This document shows, one piece after another, positions 1 through 10,665 of a DNA stretch of 64,000 nucleotides. The notes beneath the pieces are model-generated. The model searched no databases and was not told where the DNA came from. It saw only the letters and a program-made list of their open reading frames with translations. Within the stretch, counting starts at the first letter, position 1. Every line of letters begins with the position of its first letter. The position numbers were made by a program, and so were the translations under genes. The stretch is taken from positions 39,016 to 103,015 of the forward strand of contig NZ_SPQL01000016.1 of NCBI RefSeq assembly GCF_004570385.1. Reading direction: 5' to 3'. Source of the DNA: Blastococcus sp. CT_GayMR19. GTDB lineage: Bacteria > Actinomycetota > Actinomycetes > Mycobacteriales > Geodermatophilaceae.

Positions 1-19
1 GATCCTGACGACCGAAGCA

Positions 20-63
20 CGGAGGGGGTGGCGAACCGGGTCTCCGGCTCGCCACCCCCTCCG
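20..63 (-). terminator. Terminator of the first chemotaxis receptor
   Basis: Perfect 15-bp inverted repeat (20-34 and 49-63, arm CGGAGGGGGTGGCGA) with a 14-nt loop holding a small nested CCGG stem. It starts 17 nt past the receptor stop codon on the minus strand. There is no T-run, as is usual in high-GC actinobacteria. Confidence 0.75.
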
Positions 64-80
64 GGTGTCCTTCGTGGACG

Positions 81-1712
81 TCAGTAGGTGAACCTCCCGA
101 CGGTGGTGCGCAGGTCGGACGCCATCCGGGACAGCTCGTCCACCGCGGTCCGCGTCTGGCCGAGCGCCTGCGTCGTGGCGTCCGCCGCCGTCGACACACC
201 GGTGATGTTCGTGGCGATCTCCGTCGTGCCCGAGGCGGCCTCCTGCACCGACCGGGACATCTCGTTGGTGGTCGCCGTCTGCTCCTCGACGGCGCTGGCG
301 ATGGTGGTCTGCCGGTCGGAGATCTGCGCCACGATGCTCGAGATCTCCTCGATCGCGGTGACCGCCGCGGTGGTGTCGCCCTGGATGGCCAGCACCCGGC
401 GGGCGATGTCCTCGGTCGCCTTCGCCGTCTCCTGCGCCAGCTCCTTGACCTCGTTGGCGACGACGGCGAAGCCCTTGCCGGCCTCACCGGCCCGCGCGGC
501 CTCGATGGTGGCGTTCAGGGCCAGCAGGTTCGTCTGCTCCGCGATGGAAGTGATCACCTTCACGACGTTGCCGATCTCCGCCGAGGACTCCCCCAGCTTG
601 GCGACCGTGGCCGTCGTGGTGGCGGCCGCGGTGACGGCCTTGGCTGCGACCTCGCTCGCCTCCGCCGCGTTCGAGGCGATCTCCCGGATCGACGCACCCA
701 TCTGCTCCGCACCGGCGGCGACGGTCTGCACGTTGCGCGAGACCTCCTCCGCGGCACCGGCCACGACGCCGGACTGCGCCGAGGTCTCCCCCGCCGACGC
801 CGAGATCTGCGCCGACGACGCCGACAGCTCCTCCGACGACGCCGCCACCGCGTCCGCCGAGGCGGCGATCTCGCCGACCGTCGTCGCCATCGTGCCTGCG
901 GCGCTGTTCAGCGCAGCCGCCATCTGGCCGAGCTCGTCCCGGCCCCGCACGGGGAGGCGCACGGACAGGTCGCCGTCGGCCACCCGCTCGAGTCCGCCCT
1001 TGACCTCCTTGACCCCGCGGACGATGCCGCGGGAGACGACCAGGGCGACGGCGAGACCCAGTGCCAGGCTCAGCGCGGTGACCAGGCCGGCGATCAGCGC
1101 GGTGGTGTCGTCGGCGTCCTGCGCCTGCCCGCGCAACGAGGCCGCCCGGGCGTCCACGGACGTCACGAGCTCGGTCATCGCCTGGTCCAGCACGTAGAAG
1201 ACGTCCCACTTCTCGCCGGTGGACATGGCGTCGCCCTCGTCGAGGCGGCCCGCGGCCCACAGGGCGAAGATCTGGTCGTTGAAGTCGCTCATGGCGCGCC
1301 AGTTGGTCTCGATCGCGGCCAGGCTCTCGCGGCCCTGCTCGTCGAGAAGGGTCTGGTCGATCGCGAAGAGCCGCTCGAAGCCCTCGGCGCCGTCGGTGTA
1401 GAACGCGACGTTGTCGCCGTCGGCCGCCGCCGCGGTGGCACCGCCGTCGACGCGGGAGCGCCAGGCGGTGATGTTCTGCCAGTTCGCCGCCCAGAGCAGG
1501 TCGTAACGGGCCGTCTCGACCTGCTGCTGCACGCGCACCGCGGCATCCGCCTGGGCCTGCAGGTCGCTGGCCCGGTTGCCGTTGACCACGCCGGAGACCA
1601 GCGAGGCGATCAGCCCGAGCAGGAGGACGCCGGTCAGCCCGAGGATCCGGGTGCGGATGGACAGGTCCCGATACCAGTGGGATCGGTTTTCGGTGGGGTT
1701 GGTGGACTTCAC
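81..1712 (-). CDS. Methyl-accepting chemotaxis protein 1 of a tandem set
   Basis: Membrane chemoreceptor of 543 aa that should signal through CheA/CheW to the flagellar motor. The GTG at 1712 is chosen because GAGGAG lies about 10 nt upstream; a longer reading frame exists but has no matching ribosome site. Visible parts: TM1 about residues 24-43, an extracytoplasmic four-helix-type sensor to about 205, TM2 about 206-229, HAMP to about 282, then a coiled-coil signalling domain with the conserved hairpin tip ([19 protein letters not shown]). There is no C-terminal CheR-binding pentapeptide. The signalling half is nearly identical to that of the next two receptors, while the sensor half is unrelated at sight, so the ligand cannot be predicted. 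It is the last of three same-strand receptors, each with its own terminator. Confidence 0.93.
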   Translation of the reverse strand: MKSTNPTENRSHWYRDLSIRTRILGLTGVLLLGLIASLVSGVVNGNRASDLQAQADAAVRVQQQVETARYDLLWAANWQNITAWRSRVDGGATAAAADGDNVAFYTDGAEGFERLFAIDQTLLDEQGRESLAAIETNWRAMSDFNDQIFALWAAGRLDEGDAMSTGEKWDVFYVLDQAMTELVTSVDARAASLRGQAQDADDTTALIAGLVTALSLALGLAVALVVSRGIVRGVKEVKGGLERVADGDLSVRLPVRGRDELGQMAAALNSAAGTMATTVGEIAASADAVAASSEELSASSAQISASAGETSAQSGVVAGAAEEVSRNVQTVAAGAEQMGASIREIASNAAEASEVAAKAVTAAATTTATVAKLGESSAEIGNVVKVITSIAEQTNLLALNATIEAARAGEAGKGFAVVANEVKELAQETAKATEDIARRVLAIQGDTTAAVTAIEEISSIVAQISDRQTTIASAVEEQTATTNEMSRSVQEAASGTTEIATNITGVSTAADATTQALGQTRTAVDELSRMASDLRTTVGRFTY

Positions 1713-1930
1713 GGTGGTGCTTCTCCTCGGGATCTTCGTTCCTGCGCGACCGGGGCTTCGGTGGCAGTGGTGCCGTGCGGTGTGGTCGCCTGCGCAATGG
1801 CGTCGGCCCCTCGGGGCTCTGGAGTCACAGACGTCGCAGGAAGAAGTTAAGCGCTGAGGGATCGCAGTACCGCGCCATTCTGCGCGTGTTCCAACAGCGC
1901 CCAGGAATAGCTCGGGCACCGCTTTCCGGG

Positions 1931-1938
1931 TGTCGACA
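1931..1938. promoter_or_regulatory. TGTCGACA motif upstream of receptor 1
   Basis: Palindrome TGTCGACA followed on the plus strand by AAGCGCCCGGG, about 220 nt upstream of the receptor start. Similar words with the same flank (TGTCGACAA then a C-rich CCGG block) lie upstream of the other two tandem receptors, though on the other strand. It could be a regulator site; the function is inferred only from recurrence. Confidence 0.35.
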
Positions 1939-1976
1939 AAGCGCCCGGGCACCCTTGTCCGGCACAGCCGGGAATG

Positions 1977-2018
1977 CGACGAGGGTGGCAACCGGAATTC
2001 CGGTCGCCACCCTCGTCG
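1977..2018 (-). terminator. Terminator of chemotaxis receptor 2
   Basis: A 19-bp stem with one mismatch (1977-1995 and 2000-2018, arm beginning CGACGAGGGTGGC) and an AATT loop. It starts 16 nt after the receptor 2 stop codon on the minus strand. Confidence 0.8.
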
Positions 2019-2034
2019 GGAGGAGCTGGGGAGG

Positions 2035-3651
2035 TCAGTAGGTGAACCTCCCGACGGTGGTGCGCAGGTCGGACGCCATCCGGGACAGCTCGTCCACGGC
2101 GGTGCGGGTCTGCCCGAGCGCCTGCGTGGTGGAGTCCGCGGCCGCGGAGACCCCGGTGATGTTCGTGGCGATCTCGGTGGTGCCCGAGGCCGCCTCCTGG
2201 ACCGAGCGGGACATCTCGTTCGTCGTGGCGGTCTGCTCCTCCACCGCGGAGGCGATGGTGGTCTGCCGGTCGGAGATCTGCGCGACGATCGTGGAGATCT
2301 CCTCGATCGCGTTCACCGCGGCGGTGGTGTCGCCCTGGATGGCCAGGACCCGGCGGGCGATGTCCTCGGTCGCCTTCGCCGTCTCCTGCGCCAGCTCCTT
2401 CACCTCGTTGGCGACGACGGCGAAGCCCTTGCCGGCCTCGCCGGCCCGGGCGGCCTCGATGGTGGCGTTCAGCGCGAGCAGGTTGGTCTGCTCGGCGATG
2501 CTCGTGATCACCTTGACGACGTTGCCGATCTCGGCCGAGGACGCCCCCAGCTTGGCGACCGTGGCCGTCGTGGTCTCCGCGGCGACGACGGCCTTGGCCG
2601 CCACCTCGCTGGCCTCCGCGGCGTTCGACGCGATCTCGCGGATGGACGCGCCCATCTGCTCCGCACCGGCGGCGACGGTCTGCACGTTGCGGCTGACCTC
2701 CTCCGCGGCGGAGGCGACGACACCGGACTGCGCCGAGGTCTCACCGGCCGACGCCGAGATCTGCTGGGACGAGGCCGACAGCTCCTCGGACGACGCGGCG
2801 ACCGCGTCGGCCGAGCCGACGACCGACGAGAGGACGTCGCGCAGGTTCTGCTGCGCCGACTCGAGGGCGGCTGCCATCTGACCGAGCTCGTCCTTCGACG
2901 TGACGCCGCTGCTGACGGTGAGGTCGCCGGCCGCCATGGCCTCCGCGGAGCGCTGCACCGAGCGCACCGTGCGAGTGATGCGCCGGACGACGACGACGGT
3001 CAGGGCGACGGCCACGGCGACCGCACCCGTGGAGGTGGCCAGGAGCAGCGTGACGGCCGAATCGGCCTCGTCGGAAGCGGCTGCGTTGCGCGCGGCGGCC
3101 TGCGCGGACTGCGCGACACCCTCGGCCTCCATGTCGTCGGCGATGATCTGCAGCAGCGGCTGGAGCTGCTCCGACTGGATCTGGGCGAAGGCCTCGAAGT
3201 CGCCGCGGTCGGCCGCCGGGAACAGCTCGGTGGCCACCAGCTCGAGGTACTGCTCCCGGGTCTCCATCATCCGGGTCATCTCCTCCGGCGCCACGATGAA
3301 CGGCTCGTAGGCGTCGTAGCCGGCCTGGAGGTCGGCGGCCTTCTCCTCCATCTGCCCGACCAGCTCGAGGCGGCGCTCGGGGGAGGACACCGCGTACTCG
3401 AGGGTGCGGACGCGGTACGCGGCGTGCGCCCGCTGCACCTCGGCCAGAGCGTTCAACGGCAGGAGGTTCTCGTCGTAGATGGCCTCCTGGCCGGCGCGCA
3501 TCTCCTGGATGCGGTCGACGGCCAGCCAGTTCGTGCCGAGGACGACGACGGCGAGCAGCGCGACGACGGCGCCGATCCGGACGCCGACCGGCTTGTCTGC
3601 GAACCAGCCACCGGGGCCCCTCTTCGGAACGGAGCGAGCAGGGACGGACAT
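2035..3651 (-). CDS. Methyl-accepting chemotaxis protein 2 of a tandem set
   Basis: Chemoreceptor of 538 aa. The ATG at 3651 is preceded by AGGAG with 7-nt spacing. A short basic N-terminus is followed by TM1 (about 22-42), a helical sensor of about 150 residues, TM2 (about 190-212), HAMP, and a signalling domain whose last 260 residues differ from receptors 1 and 3 by only scattered substitutions. It ends RFTY like its neighbours. The sensor is acidic and helix-rich, resembling 4HB_MCP domains; the ligand is unknown. It has its own upstream region and terminator, so it is probably transcribed separately. The near identity of the signalling halves suggests recent duplication or gene conversion. 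Confidence 0.93.
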   Translation of the reverse strand: MSVPARSVPKRGPGGWFADKPVGVRIGAVVALLAVVVLGTNWLAVDRIQEMRAGQEAIYDENLLPLNALAEVQRAHAAYRVRTLEYAVSSPERRLELVGQMEEKAADLQAGYDAYEPFIVAPEEMTRMMETREQYLELVATELFPAADRGDFEAFAQIQSEQLQPLLQIIADDMEAEGVAQSAQAAARNAAASDEADSAVTLLLATSTGAVAVAVALTVVVVRRITRTVRSVQRSAEAMAAGDLTVSSGVTSKDELGQMAAALESAQQNLRDVLSSVVGSADAVAASSEELSASSQQISASAGETSAQSGVVASAAEEVSRNVQTVAAGAEQMGASIREIASNAAEASEVAAKAVVAAETTTATVAKLGASSAEIGNVVKVITSIAEQTNLLALNATIEAARAGEAGKGFAVVANEVKELAQETAKATEDIARRVLAIQGDTTAAVNAIEEISTIVAQISDRQTTIASAVEEQTATTNEMSRSVQEAASGTTEIATNITGVSAAADSTTQALGQTRTAVDELSRMASDLRTTVGRFTY

Positions 3652-3843
3652 GTCGGTACTCCTGGAGGTGAGGGCAGCTGCGTGCGCGCGGTTCGGGTGC
3701 TGAATGTGTGAGCGGCGGCGACTCCCAGCCGCTCGGGTGACTCGGAGCAATGATGGGACATTTCGATCGATGGAGTGCCGCAAATGAGTGAGAAATCGGA
3801 CGTGTCCCGAGAAAGTGCGGCGACCGTCGTTCGCCCGGTGATT

Positions 3844-3851
3844 TGTCGACA
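3844..3851. promoter_or_regulatory. TGTCGACA motif upstream of receptor 2
   Basis: On the minus strand this reads TGTCGACAAATCACCGGG, closely matching the site upstream of receptor 3. It lies 193 nt upstream of the receptor 2 ATG. Regulatory role inferred from recurrence. Confidence 0.35.
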
Positions 3852-3878
3852 GGCGCCGTCCGCACGGTCGGGAACAGA

Positions 3879-3913
3879 AAGGAGCGCATGGCCGGAATGG
3901 CCATGCGCTCCTT
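3879..3913 (-). terminator. Terminator of chemotaxis receptor 3
   Basis: Perfect 15-bp stem (3879-3893 with 3899-3913, arm AAGGAGCGCATGGCC) and a 5-nt loop. It begins 33 nt past the receptor 3 stop. Confidence 0.8.
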
Positions 3914-3946
3914 CTGCCGGCGTCAACGCCGGGCGTCGTTTCGCGA

Positions 3947-5560
3947 TCAGTAGGTGAACCTCCCGACCGTCGTGCGCAGGTCGCTAGCCATGCGGGACAG
4001 CTCATCGACGGCGGTACGGGTCTGGGTCAGCGCCTGCGTGGTCGAGTCGGCGGCGCCCGAGACACCCGTGATGTTGGTGGCGATCTGGCCGGCGCCGTCG
4101 GCGGCTTCCTGCACCGAGCGGGACATCTCGTTCGTGGTCGCGGTCTGCTCCTCCACCGCCGAGGCGATGGTGGTCTGCCGGTCGGAGATCTGGGCGACGA
4201 TGCTCGAGATCTCCTCGATCGCCGCGACGGCGGCGGTGGTGTCGCCCTGGATGGCCAGCACGCGCTTGGCGATGTCCTCGGTCGCCTTCGCGGTCTCCTG
4301 CGCCAGCTCCTTGACCTCGTTGGCCACGACGGCGAAGCCCTTGCCCGCCTCGCCGGCCCGCGCCGCCTCGATGGTGGCGTTCAGCGCCAGCAGGTTGGTC
4401 TGCTCGGCGATCGAGGTGATGACCTTGACGACGTTGCCGATCTCGGCCGAGCTCGCACCGAGCTTGGCCACCGTCGCGGTGGTGGTCTCCGCGGCGACGA
4501 CGGCCTTGGCAGCGACCTCGCTGGCCTCGGCCGCGTTGGACGCGATCTCCCGGATCGACGCACCCATCTCCTCGGCACCCGCGGCGACCGTGGCCACGTT
4601 GCGCGAGACCTCCTCCGCGGCACCCGCCACGACACCGGACTGGACGCTGGTCTCCTGAGCCGAGGCCGAGATCTGCTGGGAGGACGCGGACAGCTCCTCC
4701 GACGACGCCGCGACCGCATCGGCCGAGCCGGCCATCGCCGACAGGACCTCTCGCAGAGCCGCCTGCGCGGTGTCCAGAGAGGCAGCCATCTGGCCGAGCT
4801 CGTCGTTCGAGTTGACGCCGGTCGCGACCGTCAGATCACCGGTGGCCAGTGCATCGAGGGACGCCTTCACGGCGCGGACCGGCCGAGTGATGGACCGGAC
4901 CGTCACGACACTGAGCCCGGCGACCACGGCGAGGCCGATCGCCAACGCGATGAGCGTGTTCGTCTGCGCGTCACCGATCGCGTCGTTCAGCACGGTCTGC
5001 GCCTCGGCGTTGGCCGCCGCGAGGGCGTCCTTCGCCGCGCCGACGGCGCCGTCGGTCAGGTCGTTGGCGGCCTGGATCTCCTCCCACCGGACCTGCATCG
5101 CCTCCTGATCGGCGACCGCGCCGTCCACGAAGGCGGTGATGGCATCGGTGTAGGCACCGTAGCTCTCCTGCAGGTCAGCGACCGCGGCGGCCGACGGCGG
5201 GCTGTCCGCCAGGTGGATGGTGTCGAGCTCGGCGAGCAGCTCCTGCGGGGTGGCGATGTCGTCGGCCAGTTCGGCGAGCTGGTCGCTCGGGTTCTCGCGG
5301 ACGAGCGCCTTGAAGCCGTCGACCTTCAGCTCACTGGCCCGGGTGTCGAGCTGGAGGACCACCTTCTCCGCGTGGTTCAGGTGGGCGAGCTCCTCGTCGG
5401 CCACGAGCACGGCCGCGTTGCCGGTGAGGACCGAGACGAGCACGCCACCGAAGGCGAAGATGACGACGCCGACGAGGATGCCGAACTTCACGGCGAGGGA
5501 GCGATTGGCGAACCAGCCGGCACGCTTCGGGCCGGCCTGGGGGAGGGGAGGGGTACTCAC
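3947..5560 (-). CDS. Methyl-accepting chemotaxis protein 3 of a tandem set
   Basis: Chemoreceptor of about 537 aa. The GTG at 5560 fits the family layout, but its ribosome site is poor (only a weak GGACGG), so the start is less certain than in receptors 1 and 2. TM1 is about residues 24-44, followed by an acidic helical sensor with many Asp/Glu residues, TM2 about 195-215, HAMP, and a signalling domain nearly identical to the two receptors downstream. It is the first gene of the tandem array as transcribed. Neighbouring otsB, also on the minus strand, ends 321 nt upstream. Confidence 0.92.
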   Translation of the reverse strand: MSTPPLPQAGPKRAGWFANRSLAVKFGILVGVVIFAFGGVLVSVLTGNAAVLVADEELAHLNHAEKVVLQLDTRASELKVDGFKALVRENPSDQLAELADDIATPQELLAELDTIHLADSPPSAAAVADLQESYGAYTDAITAFVDGAVADQEAMQVRWEEIQAANDLTDGAVGAAKDALAAANAEAQTVLNDAIGDAQTNTLIALAIGLAVVAGLSVVTVRSITRPVRAVKASLDALATGDLTVATGVNSNDELGQMAASLDTAQAALREVLSAMAGSADAVAASSEELSASSQQISASAQETSVQSGVVAGAAEEVSRNVATVAAGAEEMGASIREIASNAAEASEVAAKAVVAAETTTATVAKLGASSAEIGNVVKVITSIAEQTNLLALNATIEAARAGEAGKGFAVVANEVKELAQETAKATEDIAKRVLAIQGDTTAAVAAIEEISSIVAQISDRQTTIASAVEEQTATTNEMSRSVQEAADGAGQIATNITGVSGAADSTTQALTQTRTAVDELSRMASDLRTTVGRFTY

Positions 5561-5713
5561 GAGAAACCGTCCAGAAGGGGAGTGAATGGTGCCGGCACCG
5601 GGGCTGGGTGACACGGTGATTGTTGTGATTCCAACACTTCCCGACGGCCTTGAGACCCTATGGTCAGAGCAATCGTTATGCATGGCCGTGGTCGCCGGTC
5701 CGGCACTGAGATT

Positions 5714-5721
5714 TGTCGACA
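5714..5721. promoter_or_regulatory. TGTCGACA motif, proximal, upstream of receptor 3
   Basis: Minus-strand reading GGGGCTGTCGACAAATCTC matches the receptor 2 site over the core and the AAATC flank. It lies 154 nt upstream of the receptor 3 start. Confidence 0.35.
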
Positions 5722-5797
5722 GCCCCGTCCGGGTCACCGATTCCGAATGCGTGGATGCGTGAGCGAATACGCTGGTCGCCGTCCAGGCCGGGCGGAT

Positions 5798-5805
5798 TGT
5801 CGACA
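5798..5805. promoter_or_regulatory. TGTCGACA motif, distal, upstream of receptor 3
   Basis: Minus-strand reading TGTCGACAATCCGCCCGG shares the core and C-rich flank with the sites before receptors 1 and 2. It is the second copy in this intergenic region. Confidence 0.3.
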
Positions 5806-5881
5806 TTCCGCGGACGCTCGCCGGAGGGCGGACGTGCGGTCATTCCGGCGGCGGCGCCGACACGCCGGATGCGGCGGGTCG

Positions 5882-6640
5882 TCAGGCCAGCAGATCGGCC
5901 AGCCGGTTCAGCACGGCAACTGCCGCGACAGTATCCGATACCCGGTGCCGGGCCTCGGTGGGCCCCTCCCCGATCTTGACGGTGACGTCGTGGTCCCCGG
6001 CGAGGGCACGGAAGCCGTCCTCGTCGGTGACGTCGTCCCCGAGGTAGACCGAAGCGGCGACGCCGAGCTCGTCGGCCAGCCGCCGGAGGGCGCCCCCCTT
6101 GTCGGCGTCGGTGACCGCGATCTCGAGGACGTCCTTGCCCGGCTTCAACGTCAGTGACGAATCCACCGTCGCACGTGCTTCGTCCAGCAGGAGAGCGGCC
6201 GCGGCGCGGTCCTCGACCGGGCGGACGTGCACGGCGACGCTCGCCGGCTTGACCTCGAGCCAGGCACCGTCGACGGTCGCCACGAGGGGCTCCAGTTGCT
6301 CGGCCAGCCGGTCGCGCCGGTCGGCGAGCTCGCCCGTCAGCGGGCCGTCGAACTCGGCCCCGTGACTGCCCACCCACCGGAAGTCGCCGGACCAGCCGCT
6401 CGTCGCCTGGAGGTCCGCCACGCCCCGCCCGCTGACGAGGGTGACGATGACGCCGTCCACCCGGGACAGCCGTGCGAGCGCCTCGCCGGCACCCGCCTCG
6501 GGGACGGCCGCCGCCGGGTCGTCGCGCAGCGGGGCGAGCACCCCGTCGTAGTCGCTGGCCACGAGCAGCGGCCGCCGCTCCGCGAGGTCCACCAGCGCCG
6601 CGTCCAGGGCCGGTGGCAGCGCGACCGGTCCGGTGCTCAT
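5882..6640 (-). CDS. otsB: Trehalose-6-phosphate phosphatase
   Basis: Removes phosphate from trehalose 6-phosphate to give trehalose, a desiccation and osmotic protectant, in the cytosol. The protein has 252 aa, normal for the family. The HAD nucleophile motif appears near residue 30 as [10 protein letters not shown] (DxDx(T/V)), with [10 protein letters not shown] near residue 205 as the metal-binding motif and a conserved [10 protein letters not shown] segment before it. The ATG at 6640 overlaps the otsA stop as ATGA, so the two are translationally coupled. Both enzymes of the OtsAB route are therefore in one operon. Confidence 0.95.
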   Translation of the reverse strand: MSTGPVALPPALDAALVDLAERRPLLVASDYDGVLAPLRDDPAAAVPEAGAGEALARLSRVDGVIVTLVSGRGVADLQATSGWSGDFRWVGSHGAEFDGPLTGELADRRDRLAEQLEPLVATVDGAWLEVKPASVAVHVRPVEDRAAAALLLDEARATVDSSLTLKPGKDVLEIAVTDADKGGALRRLADELGVAASVYLGDDVTDEDGFRALAGDHDVTVKIGEGPTEARHRVSDTVAAVAVLNRLADLLA

Positions 6641-8130
6641 CCCTGCGCTCCCGGCTGTCCCCGTCGCGCGCTCCGTTCCGCGTCGCGGTCGGCCTTCCGG
6701 TCCGCACCCCCGCCGTGCGCGCCACTGCGCAGCGCGTCGATGAACGAGGTGGCCCAGTGGTCCAGGTCGTTGCGGAAGAGGTGCCGGCGCATCGCCCGCA
6801 TCCGCTTCGCCGCCTCCGCGGGCTCCACCCGAAGGGCACGGACCAGCTGGCTCTTCACCCCCGCGACGTCGTGCGGATTGACCATGAACGCCTGCTTGAG
6901 CTCGGCGGCCGCCCCGGCGAACTCCGACAGGACGAGGGCTCCGCCCAGGTCACCGCGCGCGGCCACGTACTCCTTGGCCACCAGGTTCATGCCGTCCCGG
7001 TACGGCGTCACCAGCATCACGTCGGCGGCCCGGTACAGCGCGGCCAGCTCCTCGCGCGGCATCGACTGGTTGAAGTAGTGCACCGCCGGGCCGGCCATCG
7101 ACCCGAAGACCCCGTTGATGTGGCCGACCTTCTGCTCGATGGTCTCCCGCATGTGCACGTAGTGCTCGACCCGCTCGCGGCTCGGCGTCGCGACCTGCAC
7201 CAGGACCGTGTCCGGGGCCTCCACCACGCCGTCCTCGAGCAGCTCCTCGAACGCGGCCAGCCGCACCCCGATGCCCTTGGTGTAGTCCAGCCGGTCGACG
7301 CCGAGGATGATCTTCTTCGGGTTGCCCAGCTCCTTGCGGATCTGCTCGGCCCGGGCCAGCACCTCCGGCGAGCGCGCCAGCTCGTCGAACGAGGCGACGT
7401 CGATGGAGATGGGGAAGGCCCGGGCGACGACCGTCCGCCCGTCGTACTCGACCGTCGGCCCGCGGGCCGGCAGGTCGTGCAGCCTCCGGGCGAGCTGGAC
7501 GAAGTTCGACGCCGCGGCCGGCCGCTGGAAGCCGACCAGGTCGGCGCCGAGCAGACCCTCGACGATCGCCGAGCGCCAGGGGAGCTGGGTGAACAGCTCG
7601 TACGGCGGGAACGGGATGTGCAGGAAGAACCCGATCGTCAGGTCGGGGCGGCTCTGGCGGAGCAGCGCGGGGACCAGTTGCAGCTGGTAGTCGTGCACCC
7701 ACACGATGGCGTTCTCGGCGGCGACGGCCGCGGCCCGCTCGGCGAACCGCTTGTTGACCTGGACGTAGGTGTCCCACCAGGTCCGGTGGTACTCCGGCTT
7801 CTCGACGACGTCGTGGTAGAGCGGCCACAGCGAGGCGTTCGACATGCCCTCGTAGTAGCGGTCCACCTCCTCCTCGGAGAGCGGGACCGGGACCAGCGAC
7901 ATCCCCCCGGACTCGAACGGCTCCGGGCCGTCGCCGGCGGAGCCCGACCAGCCGACCCACGCGCCACCCTGACCGGCGACGAACGGCTCCAGCGCGGTCA
8001 CCAGGCCGCCCGGGCTGCGCTGCCAGCGCGTTCCGCCGTCGGGGTCGGTCACCTGGTCGACCGGGAGGCGGTTGGCCACGACGACCACGGGGCTGTCCGC
8101 CCCGGTCTGCGTGCTCGATGTCTCCCCCAT
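6637..8130 (-). CDS. otsA: Trehalose-6-phosphate synthase
   Basis: GT20 glycosyltransferase that joins UDP- or GDP-glucose to glucose 6-phosphate to make trehalose 6-phosphate. The 497-aa protein shows the N-terminal VVVANRLPV segment, the GGLVTAL loop, WVHDYQLQL, and [12 protein letters not shown] with the donor-binding Arg/Lys, followed by [10 protein letters not shown] near the C-terminus. The ATG at 8130 has a G-rich ribosome site (GGGGGCGGT). The final ~25 residues are basic and low in complexity. First gene of otsA-otsB; receptor 4 lies just upstream on the same strand with a terminator between. Confidence 0.96.
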   Translation of the reverse strand: MGETSSTQTGADSPVVVVANRLPVDQVTDPDGGTRWQRSPGGLVTALEPFVAGQGGAWVGWSGSAGDGPEPFESGGMSLVPVPLSEEEVDRYYEGMSNASLWPLYHDVVEKPEYHRTWWDTYVQVNKRFAERAAAVAAENAIVWVHDYQLQLVPALLRQSRPDLTIGFFLHIPFPPYELFTQLPWRSAIVEGLLGADLVGFQRPAAASNFVQLARRLHDLPARGPTVEYDGRTVVARAFPISIDVASFDELARSPEVLARAEQIRKELGNPKKIILGVDRLDYTKGIGVRLAAFEELLEDGVVEAPDTVLVQVATPSRERVEHYVHMRETIEQKVGHINGVFGSMAGPAVHYFNQSMPREELAALYRAADVMLVTPYRDGMNLVAKEYVAARGDLGGALVLSEFAGAAAELKQAFMVNPHDVAGVKSQLVRALRVEPAEAAKRMRAMRRHLFRNDLDHWATSFIDALRSGAHGGGADRKADRDAERSARRGQPGAQG

Positions 8131-8175
8131 ACCGCCCCCGACCCTACTGAGGTGCCGGGGCCGATGCTCACGGAA

Positions 8176-8203
8176 GGGCCCGTCCGATGCTCCGGACGGG
8201 CCC
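8176..8203 (-). terminator. Terminator of chemotaxis receptor 4
   Basis: Perfect 11-bp stem GGGCCCGTCCG with its complement (8176-8186, 8193-8203) and a 6-nt loop. It starts 21 nt after the receptor 4 stop and insulates the otsAB operon. Confidence 0.75.
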
Positions 8204-8224
8204 TCCCATGCGCGTCTGCCCAGG

Positions 8225-9823
8225 TCAGACGCGGAACTGCCTCGTCACGTCCTGGAGCCGGCTGGACACGTCCGCCAGCTGGACGGCGGCCTGCTGCGAC
8301 TCCGCCACGGACTCGCTCGTCGAGCGGGCGGCGGCGGCCACCCCGGCGATGGTGGTGGCGATGTTCCCGGACCCGGTGGACGCCTCGGTCACGTTGCGGT
8401 CCATCTCCGCCGTCGTCGCCGTCTGCTCCTCCACCGCGGAGGCGATGGTCGTCTGGTAGTCGTTGATCCGGCCGATGACGCTCGAGACCTCCTCGATGGC
8501 GCTGACGGCGTTCGCGGTGTCGGCCTGGATGGCCTCGACCCGCCGCGCGATGTCCTCGGTCGCCCGCGCGGTCTCCTGCGCCAGCTCCTTGACCTCGTTG
8601 GCCACGACCGCGAAGCCCTTGCCGACCTCGCCCGCCCGGGCCGCCTCGATCGTGGCGTTCAGAGCCAGCAGGTTCGTCTGCTCGGCGATGCTGGAGATCA
8701 CCTTCACCACGTCGCCGATCTCCCGGGACGAGGCGCCGAGCCGGCTCACGGTGACGTTCGTCGTCTCCGCCGCCGCGACCGCGCGGTTGGCCACCTGAGC
8801 GGCCTCGCTGGCGCTCTGCGCGATCTCGCGGATGGAGACCCCCATCTCCTCCGAGCCGGCGGCGACCGTCTGCACGCTGCGCGAGACCTCCTCGGCAGCG
8901 GCGGCGACGACGTTGGCCTGCGCCGAGGACTCCTGCGCGTTCCCCGCGATGCGGTACGAGGCCTCTCCGACGCGGTCACTGGTGGCGGCGAGCTCGGCGG
9001 CGCTGCGGGACACCGCGGCCATCGCCTCACCCATGCGCGCCAGCGCCTTGTTGGCGTACTGCCCCATCTCGCCGAGGCCGTCCTTCGCGGCGACGTCGAG
9101 CCGCTGGCTGAGGTCGCCGTCGGCGACGGCCGCGAAGACCGTGACGGCGTCGGCCATGGGGGCGGTGATGCTGCGGGCGATGCGCCATGCCACGACCAGG
9201 GCGATCGCGGCGGCCAGGCCGCACAGGACGACCATGACCACCAGGAAGCCGTCGGCGATCTCCCGGGCCTCGGCGCCCTCGGCCTGGTTCTTGGCCTCCT
9301 CGAGGTCGATGAGCACGTTGATCGAGGCGAGCCAGTCGGAGAACAGCGGCGCCACCTCCGTCATCAGCAGGTTGATCGCGGCGGCGTCCTGCCCGGCCTC
9401 GCGCAGGGCGATCACGTCGTCGACGAGCGGAAGCGTCTGCGCCTCGATGCTCTGGATGGCCTCGTAGGCCGCCACCTCGTCCTGGCTGACCAGGCTGTCG
9501 TCGGCGAAGAACGTGTCCAGCTGCTCCGCGGACGCGGCATAGTCCCCGGCCAGCCGCTCGATGTCCGCGACGTGCTTCTCGACGTCGGCCGGGCCCCACG
9601 CCAGGACGACGTCCCGGAGGCTGATGGCGCGGTCGTGGACGCTGCCGCGGAAGTTGATCGCGTAGCGCTGCTTCACGCTGTTGAGCTCGTTGATGACGCT
9701 GAGCCGGTCACTGACCTGGGCTACCCTGCTCACCCCCAGGGCGGTGACGACCACCATGCCCAGCACGACGAGGAGGAAGCCGGCAACCAGGCGGTGGCCG
9801 ACGCTGAGGCGGTGCAGTCCCAC
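8225..9823 (-). CDS. Methyl-accepting chemotaxis protein 4, diverged
   Basis: Chemoreceptor of 532 aa starting at the GTG at 9823, with AGGAG 7 nt upstream. TM1 is about residues 10-30. The sensor of about 150 residues resembles a four-helix bundle (conserved IN(F/L)RxxVHDRAIxLRD segment), followed by TM2 (about 195-215), HAMP and the signalling domain. The hairpin tip is conserved, but the rest of the signalling domain is clearly more diverged than in the three tandem receptors (ends RQFRV, not RFTY). The ancestral-looking sensor suggests an older paralogue rather than a member of the recent duplication. Confidence 0.92.
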   Translation of the reverse strand: MGLHRLSVGHRLVAGFLLVVLGMVVVTALGVSRVAQVSDRLSVINELNSVKQRYAINFRGSVHDRAISLRDVVLAWGPADVEKHVADIERLAGDYAASAEQLDTFFADDSLVSQDEVAAYEAIQSIEAQTLPLVDDVIALREAGQDAAAINLLMTEVAPLFSDWLASINVLIDLEEAKNQAEGAEAREIADGFLVVMVVLCGLAAAIALVVAWRIARSITAPMADAVTVFAAVADGDLSQRLDVAAKDGLGEMGQYANKALARMGEAMAAVSRSAAELAATSDRVGEASYRIAGNAQESSAQANVVAAAAEEVSRSVQTVAAGSEEMGVSIREIAQSASEAAQVANRAVAAAETTNVTVSRLGASSREIGDVVKVISSIAEQTNLLALNATIEAARAGEVGKGFAVVANEVKELAQETARATEDIARRVEAIQADTANAVSAIEEVSSVIGRINDYQTTIASAVEEQTATTAEMDRNVTEASTGSGNIATTIAGVAAAARSTSESVAESQQAAVQLADVSSRLQDVTRQFRV

Positions 9824-9928
9824 GGGGGAGCTCCTGACACGGACGATGGCCCCCGGGCCACGTCGGCCGGGGGTCTCCCCTCTACATCGGCCGTCGCCAT
9901 CGGATCGGGAACGCCCGGTGGTGCACAA

Positions 9929-10285
9929 CTAAAGGGCCCCGGCCCCCAGGTAGGCCGCCGCCGCGGCGGCCAGGCCGAGCACCAGCGTCGCCGCGAGGTA
10001 ACCCACGGCCCGGCCGAGCGCCCGCTCCTCGACGAGACGGACGACGTCGGCCCCGAGGGTCGAGAACGTGGTGAGCGTGCCGCAGAAGCCGGTGCCGACG
10101 AGCGCCACGACCCACCCCGGTGCTCCGCTCACACCCAGGACCGCGCCGAGCAGTGCAGCGCCCACGACGTTGACGACGAGGGTGCCCACTGCGGGGTCCC
10201 GCCCGCTCCGCGCCGCCGTCCGGATCACCAGCAGCCGGAGCGGGGCGCCGGCCAGCGCGCCGGCCACCACGAGCAGCGGCGTCAC
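9929..10285 (-). CDS. crcB: Fluoride channel subunit CrcB/FluC (second gene)
   Basis: Small four-TM protein (118 aa) of the Fluc/CrcB fluoride-export family. The family motif reads GTGFCGTLTTFST, and an early Arg follows ALAGAPLR. The GTG start at 10285 overlaps the stop of the upstream crcB copy (GTGA), so the two subunits are coupled. Paired, non-identical crcB genes are common in Gram-positive bacteria and form a heteromeric dual-topology channel. No fluoride riboswitch was recognised upstream of the pair. Confidence 0.9.
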   Translation of the reverse strand: MTPLLVVAGALAGAPLRLLVIRTAARSGRDPAVGTLVVNVVGAALLGAVLGVSGAPGWVVALVGTGFCGTLTTFSTLGADVVRLVEERALGRAVGYLAATLVLGLAAAAAAYLGAGAL

Positions 10286-10665
10286 GCGCGTCGGCCCAGG
10301 GCACCGTGGGCGGCGAGTGTTCCCGCTGCCACAGCCGCCACGCCACCGACGACCGAGACGACGACGTAGGCACCGGCGGCGACCACCGCTCCCGTCTCGG
10401 CCAGACGGACGACCTCCACGGCGAACGCCGAGTACGTCGTGTACCCGCCGAGCACACCGACGGCGAGGAACGGCCGCGGCCACGACGCCTCGGGGGCGCG
10501 AGCCGCGAGGACGGCGAGGAGGACGCCCAGCAGCAGGCAGCCGGTGAGGTTGACCAGCAGGGTCGCCCACGGCCAGCCGGCGGGGGAGGAGGGCAGGGCT
10601 CCGGCGACCGCCCAGCGGGCCAGCGCTCCCAGCGCGCCGCCGAGCGCCGCCAGCACGTAGGCCAT
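10282..10665 (-). CDS. crcB: Fluoride channel subunit CrcB/FluC (first gene)
   Basis: 127-aa, four-TM partner of the adjacent CrcB. It has the ALGALARW segment after TM1, LLVNLTGCLLLG in TM2 and the GGYTTYSAF(A)VE motif in TM3, which lines the fluoride path in the family. The ATG at 10665 follows AGCAGGAG almost directly, so the exact start is slightly uncertain. It diverges from the CoA-transferase gene about 100 nt away; the two promoters must share that short gap. Confidence 0.9.
   Translation of the reverse strand: MAYVLAALGGALGALARWAVAGALPSSPAGWPWATLLVNLTGCLLLGVLLAVLAARAPEASWPRPFLAVGVLGGYTTYSAFAVEVVRLAETGAVVAAGAYVVVSVVGGVAAVAAGTLAAHGALGRRA

Larger units (their letters stand above)
5561..5881. 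other. Intergenic region upstream of receptor 3
   Basis: No supported gene. This 321-nt stretch holds two TGTCGACA words (5714-5721 and 5798-5805) and is less GC-rich than its surroundings, as expected for a promoter region of the receptor array. No clear -35/-10 pair could be assigned. Confidence 0.6.

Noticed and set aside
1930..10369. Long open frames on the strand opposite the chemoreceptors and otsA (e.g. 1930-3711, 6472-8466 and 8072-10369 plus)
   Set aside because: Low-complexity Arg/Gly/Asp-rich translations, no ribosome sites, and exact overlap with well-recognised genes; they are high-GC shadow frames.
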